NCBI GenBank assembly: GCA_035620615.1
Contig: DASPGM010000010.1
Span: 145,227 to 209,226, forward strand
From: CSP1-1 sp035620615
GTDB lineage: Archaea; Thermoproteota; Nitrososphaeria; Nitrososphaerales; Nitrosopumilaceae
Direction: 5' to 3'
DNA length: 64,000 nucleotides
The notes beneath the pieces are model-generated. The model ran no database searches and was not told where the DNA came from. It worked only from the letters and a program-made list of their open reading frames with translations. Both the position numbers and the translations under genes were made by a program. Within the stretch, counting starts at the first letter, position 1. Every line of letters begins with the position of its first letter. Shown here one piece after another: positions 9,879-17,896 of this stretch.

Positions 9879-9886
9879 TTTAAATA
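9879..9886 (+). promoter_or_regulatory. TATA box of the TrmB-family regulator
   Basis: TTTAAATA is centred about 27 nt before the ATG at 9910, which fits a leaderless archaeal transcript and supports that start over the upstream in-frame TTG at 9841. Confidence 0.5.
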
Positions 9887-9909
9887 CCAAAAAAAGACGT
9901 TTAGATCGC

Positions 9910-10680
9910 ATGAGCATTTCTGATAAAACTCGAAAGTCCCTTGATAAGATAGGACTGACAAGCTATGAGATTAGAACTTTTATTTCGTTGCTAAAAGGGG
10001 GAGAGCTCACAGCATCAGATTTAAGTCAAAAATCAGGTGTACCCTATTCAAAAATTTATGAAGTATTAGGCACTTTGGAAGAAAAAGGATGGGTGGGTTC
10101 AGATGATTCAAGACCTACAAAATATTTTGCAAAATCTCCATCAACAGCATTAGAAACTACAAAACAAAAACAAGAATTAGAATTTAAGAGCAATCAAAAT
10201 ATTATTTTAAATGAATTAGGTCCGCTTTACGAAAAAAGTGGCACTAGTGAACGTCCAGATATATGGGTACTTTCTGGAATTGTAAATATTGTCTCAAAGG
10301 TATTAGAAATGATAGAATCATGCAAAAATGAGGTAATGATTGCTGTTCCAAGAGCAAGTGAAGATCTAATCAAACAAGCATTACCAAAGCTTAGATCATT
10401 ACACGATAAAGGTGTGGAAATGACTATTCTCATATCTGATACAATAGACAAGGAATCACTCAAAGCAATATCCAGAGTTGCCACAGTTAAGGTCAAAAAA
10501 GGTCTTTTTGGAGGGGGTATAATTTCTGATAAACGTTATGTAGTGATATTGCTAGGACCCGAAGTTAGTGACTCTTCTTCTACAGATATTGTTGCTATAT
10601 GGGCTGATCATACAGGTCTAGCAGGATTTGCTAGGGAATATTTTGAATATTTATTAAAAGATTCAAAGGAAGTAAAGTAA
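9910..10680 (+). CDS. TrmB-family transcriptional regulator
   Basis: 256 aa. Residues 1-70 form a winged helix-turn-helix of the TrmB type, with LTSYEIRTFISLL, ELTASDLSQKSGVPYSKIYEVLGTLEEKGWV in consecutive helices. The remainder resembles the PLD-like effector/dimer domain of TrmB proteins (VMIAVPRASEDLIKQALPKL). The start at 9910 is chosen because the 23 extra residues from the TTG at 9841 are unlike the family and a TATA box sits 27 nt upstream. It is divergent from the Tes-like gene and immediately followed by a DtxR-type repressor. The effector is unknown. Confidence 0.85.
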   Translation: MSISDKTRKSLDKIGLTSYEIRTFISLLKGGELTASDLSQKSGVPYSKIYEVLGTLEEKGWVGSDDSRPTKYFAKSPSTALETTKQKQELEFKSNQNIILNELGPLYEKSGTSERPDIWVLSGIVNIVSKVLEMIESCKNEVMIAVPRASEDLIKQALPKLRSLHDKGVEMTILISDTIDKESLKAISRVATVKVKKGLFGGGIISDKRYVVILLGPEVSDSSSTDIVAIWADHTGLAGFAREYFEYLLKDSKEVK

Positions 10681-11127
10681 ATGAGTGAAGAAGTACTTTT
10701 TGTAGGAACTGCCGAAGCAGAACACGTTGAGATGTATCTTAAAGCAATTTGGCATATTAAAGAAAAAAATGAGCCTGTAAAAATCAGTACTATTGCAAAA
10801 ATGCTCAATGTTAGACAGCCAAGTGTTGTTCAGATGCTAAAAAAACTTAATGAGAAAAATCTAGTACATTATAGTAAAGCTGGTGTAAAACTGACTGAAG
10901 AAGGCGAAAAAATTGGAGCAAGTATGATGCGAAATAGTAGACTGTTAGAGGTTTTAATGGCGAATGCACTCAAAGTAGAAATTGATGAGGAAATGGTTTG
11001 TGGTATTGAACATCACATGAATCAACAATTTACAGATGCATTATGCACTATGCTGAAACACCCAAGAAAATGTCCTCACGATAATGAAATTCCAATGGGT
11101 GAATGCTGTAGCAATTCACAGTTATAG
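10681..11127 (+). CDS. DtxR/MntR-family metal-dependent repressor
   Basis: 148 aa. An N-terminal helix-turn-helix (VKISTIAKMLNVRQPSVVQML near residues 37-57) is followed by a wing and a dimerisation/metal-binding helix region with ICGIEHH-like VCGIEHHMNQQF near 103. The C-terminus has further Cys and His (KCPHDNEIPMGECC). It lacks the SH3-like third domain of long DtxR proteins, as in MntR. It begins right after the TrmB stop, so the two regulators are probably co-transcribed. Metal specificity (Fe or Mn) is not determinable here. Confidence 0.87.
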   Translation: MSEEVLFVGTAEAEHVEMYLKAIWHIKEKNEPVKISTIAKMLNVRQPSVVQMLKKLNEKNLVHYSKAGVKLTEEGEKIGASMMRNSRLLEVLMANALKVEIDEEMVCGIEHHMNQQFTDALCTMLKHPRKCPHDNEIPMGECCSNSQL

Positions 11128-11200
11128 AATTTTTTTAATAAGTAATTATAAATTAAATTTTACCAAAAAAGAAGAAATACTACCTAATAATCTTCATAAT

Positions 11201-11365
11201 ATGGCATGTTTTTGTGGTTGTAAAATCTTTGAGAAGGATCCAAATGGTTTCAAAGCAGGATGTGTAAAATGTAATCATGGAGCACAAAATCATGATGATG
11301 AATTCAGAGAAGCCTCAAGAGCAAATGAAAATAGAAGTCAGAAAAGAGATACTGATTTTGGATAA
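11201..11365 (+). CDS. Small Cys-rich protein
   Basis: 54 aa beginning MACFCGCKIFEKD, with CFCGC and CVKCNHG forming a likely four-Cys metal site in the first 26 residues and a polar, charged tail. The frame is open upstream to 11084 inside the DtxR gene, but the ATG at 11201 gives the natural start. It follows the repressor gene on the same strand by about 73 nt. Function unknown; a small zinc-knuckle protein is the best description. Confidence 0.6.
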   Translation: MACFCGCKIFEKDPNGFKAGCVKCNHGAQNHDDEFREASRANENRSQKRDTDFG

Positions 11366-11373
11366 AGATTTCT

Positions 11374-11793
11374 TTATTCTCCAATAATTTTGACTAGAAC
11401 TCGTTTTTGTCTTCTTCCATCAAATTCCCCATAAAAAATCTGTTCCCAAGGACCAAAATCTAATTTTCCTTTAGTTATAGCCAAAATGACTTCGCGTCCC
11501 ATTATTTGTCTTTTTAGATGTGCATCTGCATTGTCTTCTCCAGTTTTATTATGTTCGTAATGTTCTATTGGTTCATGTGGTGCTAACTCTTCAAGCCATT
11601 TATCAAAATCTTTGTGCAATCCCTTTTCATTATCGTTAATGAAAACACTTGCAGTAATGTGCATTGCATTTACTAAACATAATCCTTCTTTGATGTTACT
11701 TTTTTTTAATATTTTTTCAATTTGAGGAGTTATGTTTACAAATTCCCTTCGAGTTTTTGTGTTAAATGTTAGGTATTCAGTGATAGAATTCAT
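11374..11793 (-). CDS. YjbQ family (UPF0047) protein
   Basis: 139 aa, the family's normal length. It matches the YjbQ pattern: CLVNAMHITASVFINDNEKGLHKDFDKWLEEL in the N-terminal half (split here at the helix), then HAHLKRQIMG-like DNADAHLKRQIMGREV and GPWEQIFYGEFDGRRQKRV near the end. Some YjbQ members have thiamine-phosphate synthase activity, but the physiological role is not settled. It is convergent with the small Cys-rich gene. A probable C/D box sRNA is encoded just upstream on the same strand. Confidence 0.85.
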   Translation of the reverse strand: MNSITEYLTFNTKTRREFVNITPQIEKILKKSNIKEGLCLVNAMHITASVFINDNEKGLHKDFDKWLEELAPHEPIEHYEHNKTGEDNADAHLKRQIMGREVILAITKGKLDFGPWEQIFYGEFDGRRQKRVLVKIIGE

Positions 11794-11830
11794 GTTGTAT
11801 TAATGATCAATTTGTCTTAAAAATCCTAAG

Positions 11831-11895
11831 ATGCAGGCTCAGAACTCAAGATCCCTATCATCAAATCAGAGGGATAGAATCATCAACGCCTGCAT
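11831..11895 (-). ncRNA. Probable C/D box sRNA
   Basis: Read on the minus strand, an 8-bp terminal stem (GCCTGCAT at 11895-11888 with ATGCAGGC at 11838-11831) encloses in order a C box core TGATGA (11885-11880), a 10-nt spacer, a D' box CTGA (11869-11866), a C' box core TGATGA (11863-11858), a 15-nt spacer and a D box CTGA (11842-11839) directly against the stem. This is the arrangement of archaeal 2'-O-methylation guide RNAs. The spacers differ from the usual 12 nt, and the D'-C' spacer is only 2 nt. The targets are unknown. Confidence 0.6.
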
Positions 11896-11966
11896 AGTAA
11901 AATCATTCTAATACTAATTGAATTTTTCAAGAACCTTGATAAATGGCTTGTGCCTAAATATCATAA

Positions 11967-12389
11967 ATGGTTAAGATAGATACTCCTGCATCAATAGAAA
12001 GCTTCAGACGTTTTATTATTACCAGTACTTGCAGTTCTTTTGCTCCAAGTAGCTATCTTGAAGATTACGAAGTTTTTCCAGAAAGAGACGATTCACTCGG
12101 CTCGATCTATGTTGAAGCAGCCGATAAAGTTACGTTGAAAAAAATTCGTGAAATTACTTTTGTTAATGCAAGAGATGTTTTAGGAATAATTTATAATTCA
12201 AAAAGTGGAAATACTCAATTAAAATGGCGTCAGATTAGACGACTAAACGGCAAAGTTACCGGAGAGGCTTCACCAAATTCCCTAGTAAACTTGGCAGAAA
12301 GTGGGGTAATTACAATGGAATGGGTTGAAAACTATGTCAGAAAAAAAGCAGAAGAAGATAAAAAAAATGTAAAGGAAATAACTAGCTAA
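11967..12389 (+). CDS. Conserved-looking protein of unknown function
   Basis: 140 aa, soluble and mixed alpha/beta, not recognised as a known family. The N-terminal half is aromatic and acidic (SSYLEDYEVFPERDDSLGSIYVEAADK), the middle is basic (LKWRQIRRLNGK) and the C-terminus is a charged helix rich in Lys and Glu. It stands 37 nt before the pelota gene on the same strand, so a link to translation quality control is possible but only inferred. Confidence 0.65.
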   Translation: MVKIDTPASIESFRRFIITSTCSSFAPSSYLEDYEVFPERDDSLGSIYVEAADKVTLKKIREITFVNARDVLGIIYNSKSGNTQLKWRQIRRLNGKVTGEASPNSLVNLAESGVITMEWVENYVRKKAEEDKKNVKEITS

Positions 12390-12425
12390 AATTATTTCAA
12401 TAGCTAATAATCAGATTTCAATAAT

Positions 12426-13478
12426 ATGATTACTAAAATTTTGGATGATAGTACAATTTCATTAATTCCTGAAGAATCTGATGATTTGTTAATTCTTCGA
12501 AGAATAATAAAAATAGGAGATAGAATTGTAGGTACAACAAGGCGGGTTATCAAACAAGATAAGGAATATTCAAGACCAGATAGAGGAGAAAGGGTAATAA
12601 TAAAAATTCTATTAGAAGTTGAGAAAATTTCTTTGGATAACGTATTAGATCGGTTAAGAGTTACTGGTAAAATTGTTGAATCTAATAATGAATCTGTACC
12701 TCATGGTTCGCATCATTCTTTTTTGATTAAAGTAAATGAGGGATTTAATTTAATAAAAAAACGTTGGGAAGAAATTGAAAAAAAATTAATTAATTCCAAA
12801 GAACAAAAATTTGGATTTCTTTTGGTTGGAATTGATACAAATGATTGTGGTATTGGTAGACTAAAAGGAACTCATTTAGAATTAACACCAAATATTTACT
12901 CTGGGTCAAGTGGAAAACAATTTAAATCGAATTTTAATATTGAAAAATTTTTTGAGATAGCACAAAGAGCTGTTTTTTCATCAATAAAAGAAGGAGATAC
13001 AATCATAATTTTTGGACCAGGTGAAACAAAGAAAAAATTCAGTAATTATATTCAAAAATCCTCTACTAATCAAAAACACAAGATCCAAGTAATTGAAGGA
13101 ATAGATTCAGGGGGCGAAGATGGGATTTACACGTTTACAAAATCACAATCTATGAAAGAAATTATGTCTGAGAGTAAGCTTGCTAAAGTATCTTCTATTA
13201 TTGATGAGATAATGTATAGGGCTAATAAGAAAAGTAGGAAATTTACAATGGGTTTTGAAGAAACAAAAAATGCAAACAAATTTGGAGCAATAGATTCTTT
13301 GGTTTTTTCAGAAAAAATTATTCAGACAGAAGATGAAGAAAAAATTATTGAATTTTTAAATGATGCAGAAAGTAAAGGAGTTAAGGCATATAGTGCTGAT
13401 TCAACTACCGATGTTGGATTAAGAGTTACTGGTTTAGGGGGAATAGTTTCCTTATTGAGATTTCCCGTGGAAGCCTAA
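12426..13478 (+). CDS. pelA: mRNA surveillance protein pelota (Dom34/aPelota)
   Basis: Binds the empty A site of stalled ribosomes and, with aABCE1, splits them in archaeal no-go and non-stop rescue. At 350 aa it has the three pelota domains: an Sm-like N-terminal domain (residues 1-130, with ITKILDDSTISLIPEESDDL and GDRIVGTTRRV), an eRF1-like central domain lacking the GGQ loop, and a C-terminal L7Ae-like domain with the typical end LRVTGLGGIVSLLRFPV-like segment. Its stop overlaps the convergent cutA by 4 nt. Confidence 0.93.
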   Translation: MITKILDDSTISLIPEESDDLLILRRIIKIGDRIVGTTRRVIKQDKEYSRPDRGERVIIKILLEVEKISLDNVLDRLRVTGKIVESNNESVPHGSHHSFLIKVNEGFNLIKKRWEEIEKKLINSKEQKFGFLLVGIDTNDCGIGRLKGTHLELTPNIYSGSSGKQFKSNFNIEKFFEIAQRAVFSSIKEGDTIIIFGPGETKKKFSNYIQKSSTNQKHKIQVIEGIDSGGEDGIYTFTKSQSMKEIMSESKLAKVSSIIDEIMYRANKKSRKFTMGFEETKNANKFGAIDSLVFSEKIIQTEDEEKIIEFLNDAESKGVKAYSADSTTDVGLRVTGLGGIVSLLRFPVEA

Positions 13479-13786
13479 TTTGTTGATTCTATTAACCATT
13501 TTAAATATGGTTGATTAATTGAATGAACGTCAATTTCTGCAATTTCAGGAATTTTATATGGATGTGATTTTTTGATGGCATTTTTTAGAGAATTTTTATT
13601 TTTTTGAGTAGTTTTGAAAATGGCTAAAAATTCAGAGGTATTTGCTATTTTTTCTTCCCATGAGTAAATTGAAGAAATTTGTAAAATGTTAACGCAGGCT
13701 ACAAGTCGTTTTTTAACTAATTCATTTGCAATTTTTGTTACTATTTTTTTGTCCGGATAAGTTGATACAATTATCACAGGTTTCAT
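13475..13786 (-). CDS. cutA: CutA-type divalent ion tolerance protein
   Basis: 103 aa trimeric ferredoxin-like fold protein. The order VSTYPDKKIVTKIANELVKKRLVACVN, then a Tyr-Ser-Trp-Glu-Glu-Lys strand (SSIYSWEEKI) and HPYKIPEIAEI is diagnostic of the CutA family. The biological role in archaea is not established. It is convergent with pelota, with a 4-nt overlap. Confidence 0.92.
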   Translation of the reverse strand: MKPVIIVSTYPDKKIVTKIANELVKKRLVACVNILQISSIYSWEEKIANTSEFLAIFKTTQKNKNSLKNAIKKSHPYKIPEIAEIDVHSINQPYLKWLIESTN

Positions 13787-13828
13787 AGTAAACGATAAAT
13801 TTACCTGATTAAAAAAAGTAACATTACT

Positions 13829-15031
13829 TTGGAACTTGATTTTATTACAGAAAATTCGATCATTTATGTCCTAATGGCTTGGGTAGTAATTGTATTAGTA
13901 GCAAAAGGACTAAAACTACAAAATCGAGGTTTTGAGATTAAAGCATACAGTCTTACTTACAAAAATTATGGAGTACAAAATGCTCTTACAAAAATGTTGA
14001 CTCGAACTAGAAGAGGAATTAGAATTTTTGCAGATGTTAGTGTCATAGCAGGATTTTTAATGATGGGTTTTGCCTTCTGGTTTTTGCTAAATAATGTTGC
14101 AAATTATTTTGTAGAACCAACCGAATTTTCTGAATTAACAGTATTAATCCCTGGAGTTACTTTGACATCTTCAGCTTCTATAACATATTTCCTATTATCA
14201 ATTCCAATTGTATTAGTAATTCACGAAGGAGCACATGGTATTGTAGCTACTTTAGAAAAAATAAAGATAAAAACTGGTGGATTTGCAATCTTTATAGCTT
14301 TATTTGCAGGTTTCGTAGAACCAGATGAAGAAGAATTTAACAAAGCAAAAAAAATCTCAAAACTTAGAGTAATTGGTGCTGGTGCAACATCAAATGTAAT
14401 TTTCTCGTTTGCCTTAGGAGCTATTCTACTAACAAATCCTCTCTTTGCAATAGTACTACCAGAACCAATTCTTGGGTGGATGTATGAAGAACCAGATGGT
14501 GTTTTGGTATTATCAATAATGGAAGGTTCTGGAGCAGAAAAAGCTGGACTTCAACCAAATGATATAATCACTGCAATTGATGGAATTGAAGTAAGGACGC
14601 CTCTAGATTTTCAAAAAGCTGACATCGTTCCTGGCAAAATAGTTAATGTATCTATTTTAAGATCAGGACAACCTCTTGAAATCCCAATTGAAGTAATGCC
14701 TGCTGAAGAAGATCCCGAGCGAGGATTAATTGGAATTATAAGAGATAATTCATTTGCATACAAACCAGTTTATAATTTCATAGAGTGGAATAATCCATCT
14801 ATGTCGATGTTCTTACTATGGTTGTGGATGATTTCATTTTTTATTGGGATCATTAACATGTTACCTTTACCAATACTTGATGGTGGAAAATTTATTCATA
14901 GTATTATTGATAAGAAAATTTCTGACAAGTCAGTCAATGGCATAATGTGGGGAATTTATGGATTTACTTTTGTATTATTTGGTTTAAACATTGCACTTTC
15001 ATATATGAAATCCGGATGGTTTACTATCTAA
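13829..15031 (+). CDS. Site-2-protease-like membrane metalloprotease (M50) with PDZ domain
   Basis: 400 aa integral membrane zinc protease. Helices lie near residues 10-25, 70-90 and 120-140. The catalytic motif HEGAH is near residue 135 (VLVIHEGAHGIV), and the third ligand LDGG lies near 350 (LPLPILDGGKF). Between them is a PDZ domain (GSGAEKAGLQPNDIITAIDG near 235-300). This is the M50/S2P architecture, which cleaves membrane-anchored substrates in regulated proteolysis. The TTG at 13829 is used as start because an AT-rich TATA-like element sits about 30 nt upstream; an internal Met at residue 17 is possible. The substrate is unknown. Confidence 0.87.
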   Translation: MELDFITENSIIYVLMAWVVIVLVAKGLKLQNRGFEIKAYSLTYKNYGVQNALTKMLTRTRRGIRIFADVSVIAGFLMMGFAFWFLLNNVANYFVEPTEFSELTVLIPGVTLTSSASITYFLLSIPIVLVIHEGAHGIVATLEKIKIKTGGFAIFIALFAGFVEPDEEEFNKAKKISKLRVIGAGATSNVIFSFALGAILLTNPLFAIVLPEPILGWMYEEPDGVLVLSIMEGSGAEKAGLQPNDIITAIDGIEVRTPLDFQKADIVPGKIVNVSILRSGQPLEIPIEVMPAEEDPERGLIGIIRDNSFAYKPVYNFIEWNNPSMSMFLLWLWMISFFIGIINMLPLPILDGGKFIHSIIDKKISDKSVNGIMWGIYGFTFVLFGLNIALSYMKSGWFTI

Positions 15032-15083
15032 ATATTAAATTAAAATTCATTAAATCTATATCAGACCTTGTTAAATTGTCGAT

Positions 15084-15998
15084 ATGAAATGTAACAAATG
15101 TCAAAATGAAGCAGTATATTCTCGAAAATATTCTGGAGAAAATCTATGTTCAATTTGTTTTTCGGATTCAATTTTACGAAAAACTGCTAAAACAATCTCT
15201 AAATTTAATATGATAAAAAATAATGAACTCGTTTGCGTGGCAGTCTCTGGGGGTAAAGATTCACTAGCCTTATTACACATTCTTCATAAAATGTCTAAAA
15301 ACCATAATTTTAGAATTAAAGTAATAACAATTGATGAAGGAATTCCAAATTATAGAGATGAGGCACTAGGAATTGTTAAGAAATTTTGTGAAAAAATTAA
15401 CGTGGATTATTCAGTATACTCATACAAGGAGTTGTTTGATTTAACACTTGATGATGCTCTAAATTTAAGAGAAAATGAAAAAATGTCCTCGTGCTCTATG
15501 TGTGGTATATTCAGACGTCGAGCAATAGATTATGCTGCCAAAGATATAGACGCTGATGTAATAGCAACTGGTCATAATTTAGATGATAATCTTCAAAGTT
15601 TTTTAATTAATATGCTCTCAGGTGATACAAATAAAATTGGTTGGATGTTTCCTGACCCTTTAAAAAACTCTTTGAGGAAGGTAAAGCCTTTTTGTGAAAT
15701 TTATGAATCAGAAATTGTTTTTTATGCATTTACTAATGAAATTCCATTCCAGGCTGAACCATGTCCTCATATGAATGAAGGAATACGAACAGAAATTCGT
15801 GAAATTTTAAATTCTTTAGAAAAGAATCATTTTGGAATTAAAAATAATTTTTTTAATTCATTTCTAAAAATTTCAGAAATCATGAGAAATTCAAATAATA
15901 AAGAAAAACGGAGTTGTTTAAATTGTGGGAATGAATGTACGGGAAAAATTTGTTCTGTGTGTAATTTAGTTCTAAAACTAAACCAAAAGCAATCCTAA
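15084..15998 (+). CDS. tRNA 2-thiouridine-type thiolase (TtuA/NcsA family)
   Basis: ATP-dependent adenylation and thiolation of a tRNA uridine. It has an N-terminal zinc knuckle (CNKC at residues 3-6, with a second Cys pair near 24-27), a PP-loop SGGKDSLALLH near 56, CSMCGIFRRR near 138-147 carrying the catalytic or cluster cysteines, GHNLDDN near 168 and a C-terminal zinc ribbon (CLNCGNEC, CSVC). At 304 aa it fits TtuA/NcsA. Whether the product is s2U34 or s2T54 cannot be told here. The SRP RNA gene follows on the same strand. Confidence 0.85.
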   Translation: MKCNKCQNEAVYSRKYSGENLCSICFSDSILRKTAKTISKFNMIKNNELVCVAVSGGKDSLALLHILHKMSKNHNFRIKVITIDEGIPNYRDEALGIVKKFCEKINVDYSVYSYKELFDLTLDDALNLRENEKMSSCSMCGIFRRRAIDYAAKDIDADVIATGHNLDDNLQSFLINMLSGDTNKIGWMFPDPLKNSLRKVKPFCEIYESEIVFYAFTNEIPFQAEPCPHMNEGIRTEIREILNSLEKNHFGIKNNFFNSFLKISEIMRNSNNKEKRSCLNCGNECTGKICSVCNLVLKLNQKQS

Positions 15999-16027
15999 TG
16001 CAAATATAAGAAATCGTTTTACAAAAA

Positions 16028-16350
16028 GATGGTAGTAGGTAGGATCAGGGTGCTAGCCGTGCCCTATTCTGAAACCGGCTATACGCAGAGATCAGTAACT
16101 GCTGGATAAATCTCTAGATAGATAGTTCCCGCTCGGTATATGGAAATGAACCCACGCCGAGGCGGGTGGATGTAGGACTGGGATTATCCGAAGGGATAAT
16201 TCCCAAGACCGAACTGTTGAAAGGGATGAGGTCCGGGAGGGAGCAATCCTAAGATGGAACACTCACGCTTCCTCGTCAACGTGGCGGATCTTGTATGCCT
16301 TGAAATGGGGCTACCCGTCTAGACTGGAACCAGCAGAGCTACTACTATAT
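16028..16350 (+). ncRNA. ffs: Signal recognition particle RNA (7S/SRP RNA)
   Basis: An approximately 320-nt G+C-rich island in an AT-rich gap. The SRP54-binding helix 8 core is visible at 16228-16252 as GAGGTCCGGGAGGGAGCAA with a GNRA-type loop, as in other archaeal SRP RNAs. The ends pair as helix 1 (GGTAGTAGG near 16031 with CTACTACTA near 16340), the archaeal arrangement. It scaffolds SRP54 and SRP19 for co-translational targeting. A T-rich stretch at 16363-16368 follows. Exact ends are within a few bases. Confidence 0.88.
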
Positions 16351-16362
16351 ACTTTAATAGAA

Positions 16363-16368
16363 TTTTTT
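16363..16368 (+). terminator. T-tract terminator after SRP RNA
   Basis: Six consecutive T residues follow the helix 1 strand of the SRP RNA by about 13 nt. Archaeal RNA polymerase commonly stops at such T runs. The next gene begins only a few bases further on. Confidence 0.4.
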
Positions 16369-16373
16369 CATAT

Positions 16374-16703
16374 GTGAATACTTTTTTTTCAGAAAACAAA
16401 AGAAGTTATGTAGATTTTAGAAAACAAATTCCACCAAACATTCAATCTATATTTGATTCATTAAGAGATTATTGTTTTTCTTTAGGAAGTAATGTAATAG
16501 AAGATGTAAGAATGCATAGAATTGTTTTTTGTAAATCTATTACTTTTAGATGGTTTGCTGATATGGAACCTGAGCAAGACACAGTATTACTTAAAATTCA
16601 GCGTAATAGAAAGGAGCCTCATCAGTCTTTTAGAATTACTGTTGACGATGATCTTAAACCGGTAAAAGATTATCTTAAGGATGCTTTTAAAACCATTCAC
16701 TAA
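16374..16703 (+). CDS. Small protein resembling DUF5655-type domains
   Basis: 109 aa from a GTG start, soluble alpha/beta. Motifs such as DSLRDYCFSLGSNVIEDVRMHRIVFCKSITF (helix then strands) and a final VKDYLKDAF helix resemble the small DUF5655 or YdhG-like domain. It carries no visible catalytic site. The similarity is by eye and weak. Its stop overlaps the convergent acylphosphatase gene by 4 nt. Confidence 0.6.
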   Translation: MNTFFSENKRSYVDFRKQIPPNIQSIFDSLRDYCFSLGSNVIEDVRMHRIVFCKSITFRWFADMEPEQDTVLLKIQRNRKEPHQSFRITVDDDLKPVKDYLKDAFKTIH

Positions 16704-16978
16704 TAGAGAACTTCAAATTTTGTAAATTCGCCTTTGTATTTTTCATTTTTAATTTCAATATCTTCTACTCTTGCATTTGCAGAACCAGCATGACACCATT
16801 CAATTAAGGTACTAACATTAGTGTCTTCACCTTCAAGTAAGGCTTCAACTCGTCCATCCTTTAGATTTCTAACCCATCCATTTACATTATTTTTTTTTGC
16901 ACGAACTTTTAGGGCCTGTCGAAAAAAGACTCCTTGAACTTTTCCTTTTATAAAAAGCCTAACACAAAGTTTTGCCAT
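16700..16978 (-). CDS. acyP: Acylphosphatase
   Basis: Hydrolyses the carboxyl-phosphate bond of small acyl phosphates. At 92 aa it is full length. The active loop KGKVQGVFFRQAL contains the catalytic Arg, and the catalytic Asn is in VNGWVRNLKDGRVEALLEG. It is encoded downstream of L2 on the same strand with a 56-nt gap. Confidence 0.93.
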   Translation of the reverse strand: MAKLCVRLFIKGKVQGVFFRQALKVRAKKNNVNGWVRNLKDGRVEALLEGEDTNVSTLIEWCHAGSANARVEDIEIKNEKYKGEFTKFEVLY

Positions 16979-17034
16979 TCCATGATTTGTTTTAACAAGT
17001 CATTAATCAATTTTGGCTTTGATATAATAAAAAA

Positions 17035-17766
17035 TTACTTTCTTTCCTTAATTCTAGCCCTGCCAGTTTTTCTAGCAGCAATGCTACCAACTTTTGCTCC
17101 AGGTGGAGCATTTCTTGAAACAGTTGAACTTTGTCCAACATGTTGATGTCTACCTCCACCATGAGGATGGACATAGGCAGCTTGTGCTACACCTCTTACA
17201 ATTGGGTATTTTTGTCCCTTTGATCTAGATCTACGCCATCTTACTCCTGCACGCATATACGGTCTATCCCCTACTCCACCACCTGCCAAGGTTCCAATCA
17301 TTGCTCTATTTTTTGGATTAATAGTTGAAAATTTTCCTGATGGTAGTTTTATTGTTACCCCATCTGGTCCATGAGAAAATATTGTTGCATTAGTTCCTGC
17401 TGATTTAATTAATGAACCACCATCTCCAAAATGCTTTTCTACATTACAAACAATAGTACCATCCGGAATATTTTGAACGCTAATTACATTTCCGTTAGAA
17501 ATATCAGCTTCTAAACCAAATTGAATTTTTGATCCAACCTTAGTCCCAAGAACTGCTGGAATAAAGGACACTGAACCATCTTCAAATCTAACTTTTGCAA
17601 GAGGTACATCACGACCTCGTTCATGGACTAGATCTATAATGTCTCCTGAATGTTTTTCGGTTAAACTATAGCTTGGATATTTGGCAGGAGAAAGCTTCCC
17701 AGTTGTCGCAGCTCTAAACTGCATACCTCCACGGCCTCGTCTTCTAACTAATGGTCGTTTACCCAA
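17035..17766 (-). CDS. rpl2p: 50S ribosomal protein L2
   Basis: Core large-subunit protein near the peptidyl transferase centre. At 243 aa it is of archaeal length. It starts MGKRPLVRRRGRGGMQFRA and contains HPHGGGRHQHVGQS near 200, where the conserved His lies, with a basic C-terminus (RKTGRARIKERK). The stand-alone position is notable because L2 usually sits in the S10-spc cluster; here it is divergent from cdc48. Confidence 0.96.
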   Translation of the reverse strand: MGKRPLVRRRGRGGMQFRAATTGKLSPAKYPSYSLTEKHSGDIIDLVHERGRDVPLAKVRFEDGSVSFIPAVLGTKVGSKIQFGLEADISNGNVISVQNIPDGTIVCNVEKHFGDGGSLIKSAGTNATIFSHGPDGVTIKLPSGKFSTINPKNRAMIGTLAGGGVGDRPYMRAGVRWRRSRSKGQKYPIVRGVAQAAYVHPHGGGRHQHVGQSSTVSRNAPPGAKVGSIAARKTGRARIKERK

Positions 17767-17865
17767 GCTGATCGAGTTTCAAGGTTAAACAGATTTTAAG
17801 TTTTGTGTTTAGATTGACAATTTTGTACAAGAATTGATAATTTTGTTAGATTAATACTGCCAAAG

Positions 17866-17873
17866 ATATAAAA
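17866..17873 (+). promoter_or_regulatory. TATA box of cdc48
   Basis: ATATAAAA is centred about 27 nt before the ATG at 17897, which implies that the message starts at or within a few bases of the start codon. Confidence 0.5.
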
Positions 17874-17896
17874 ACATAGGAAGAGAGAATTTTCTT

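Noticed and set aside
9770..9961. ORF in the Tes/TrmB divergent region
   Set aside because: Overlaps both starts and the TATA boxes; no family likeness.
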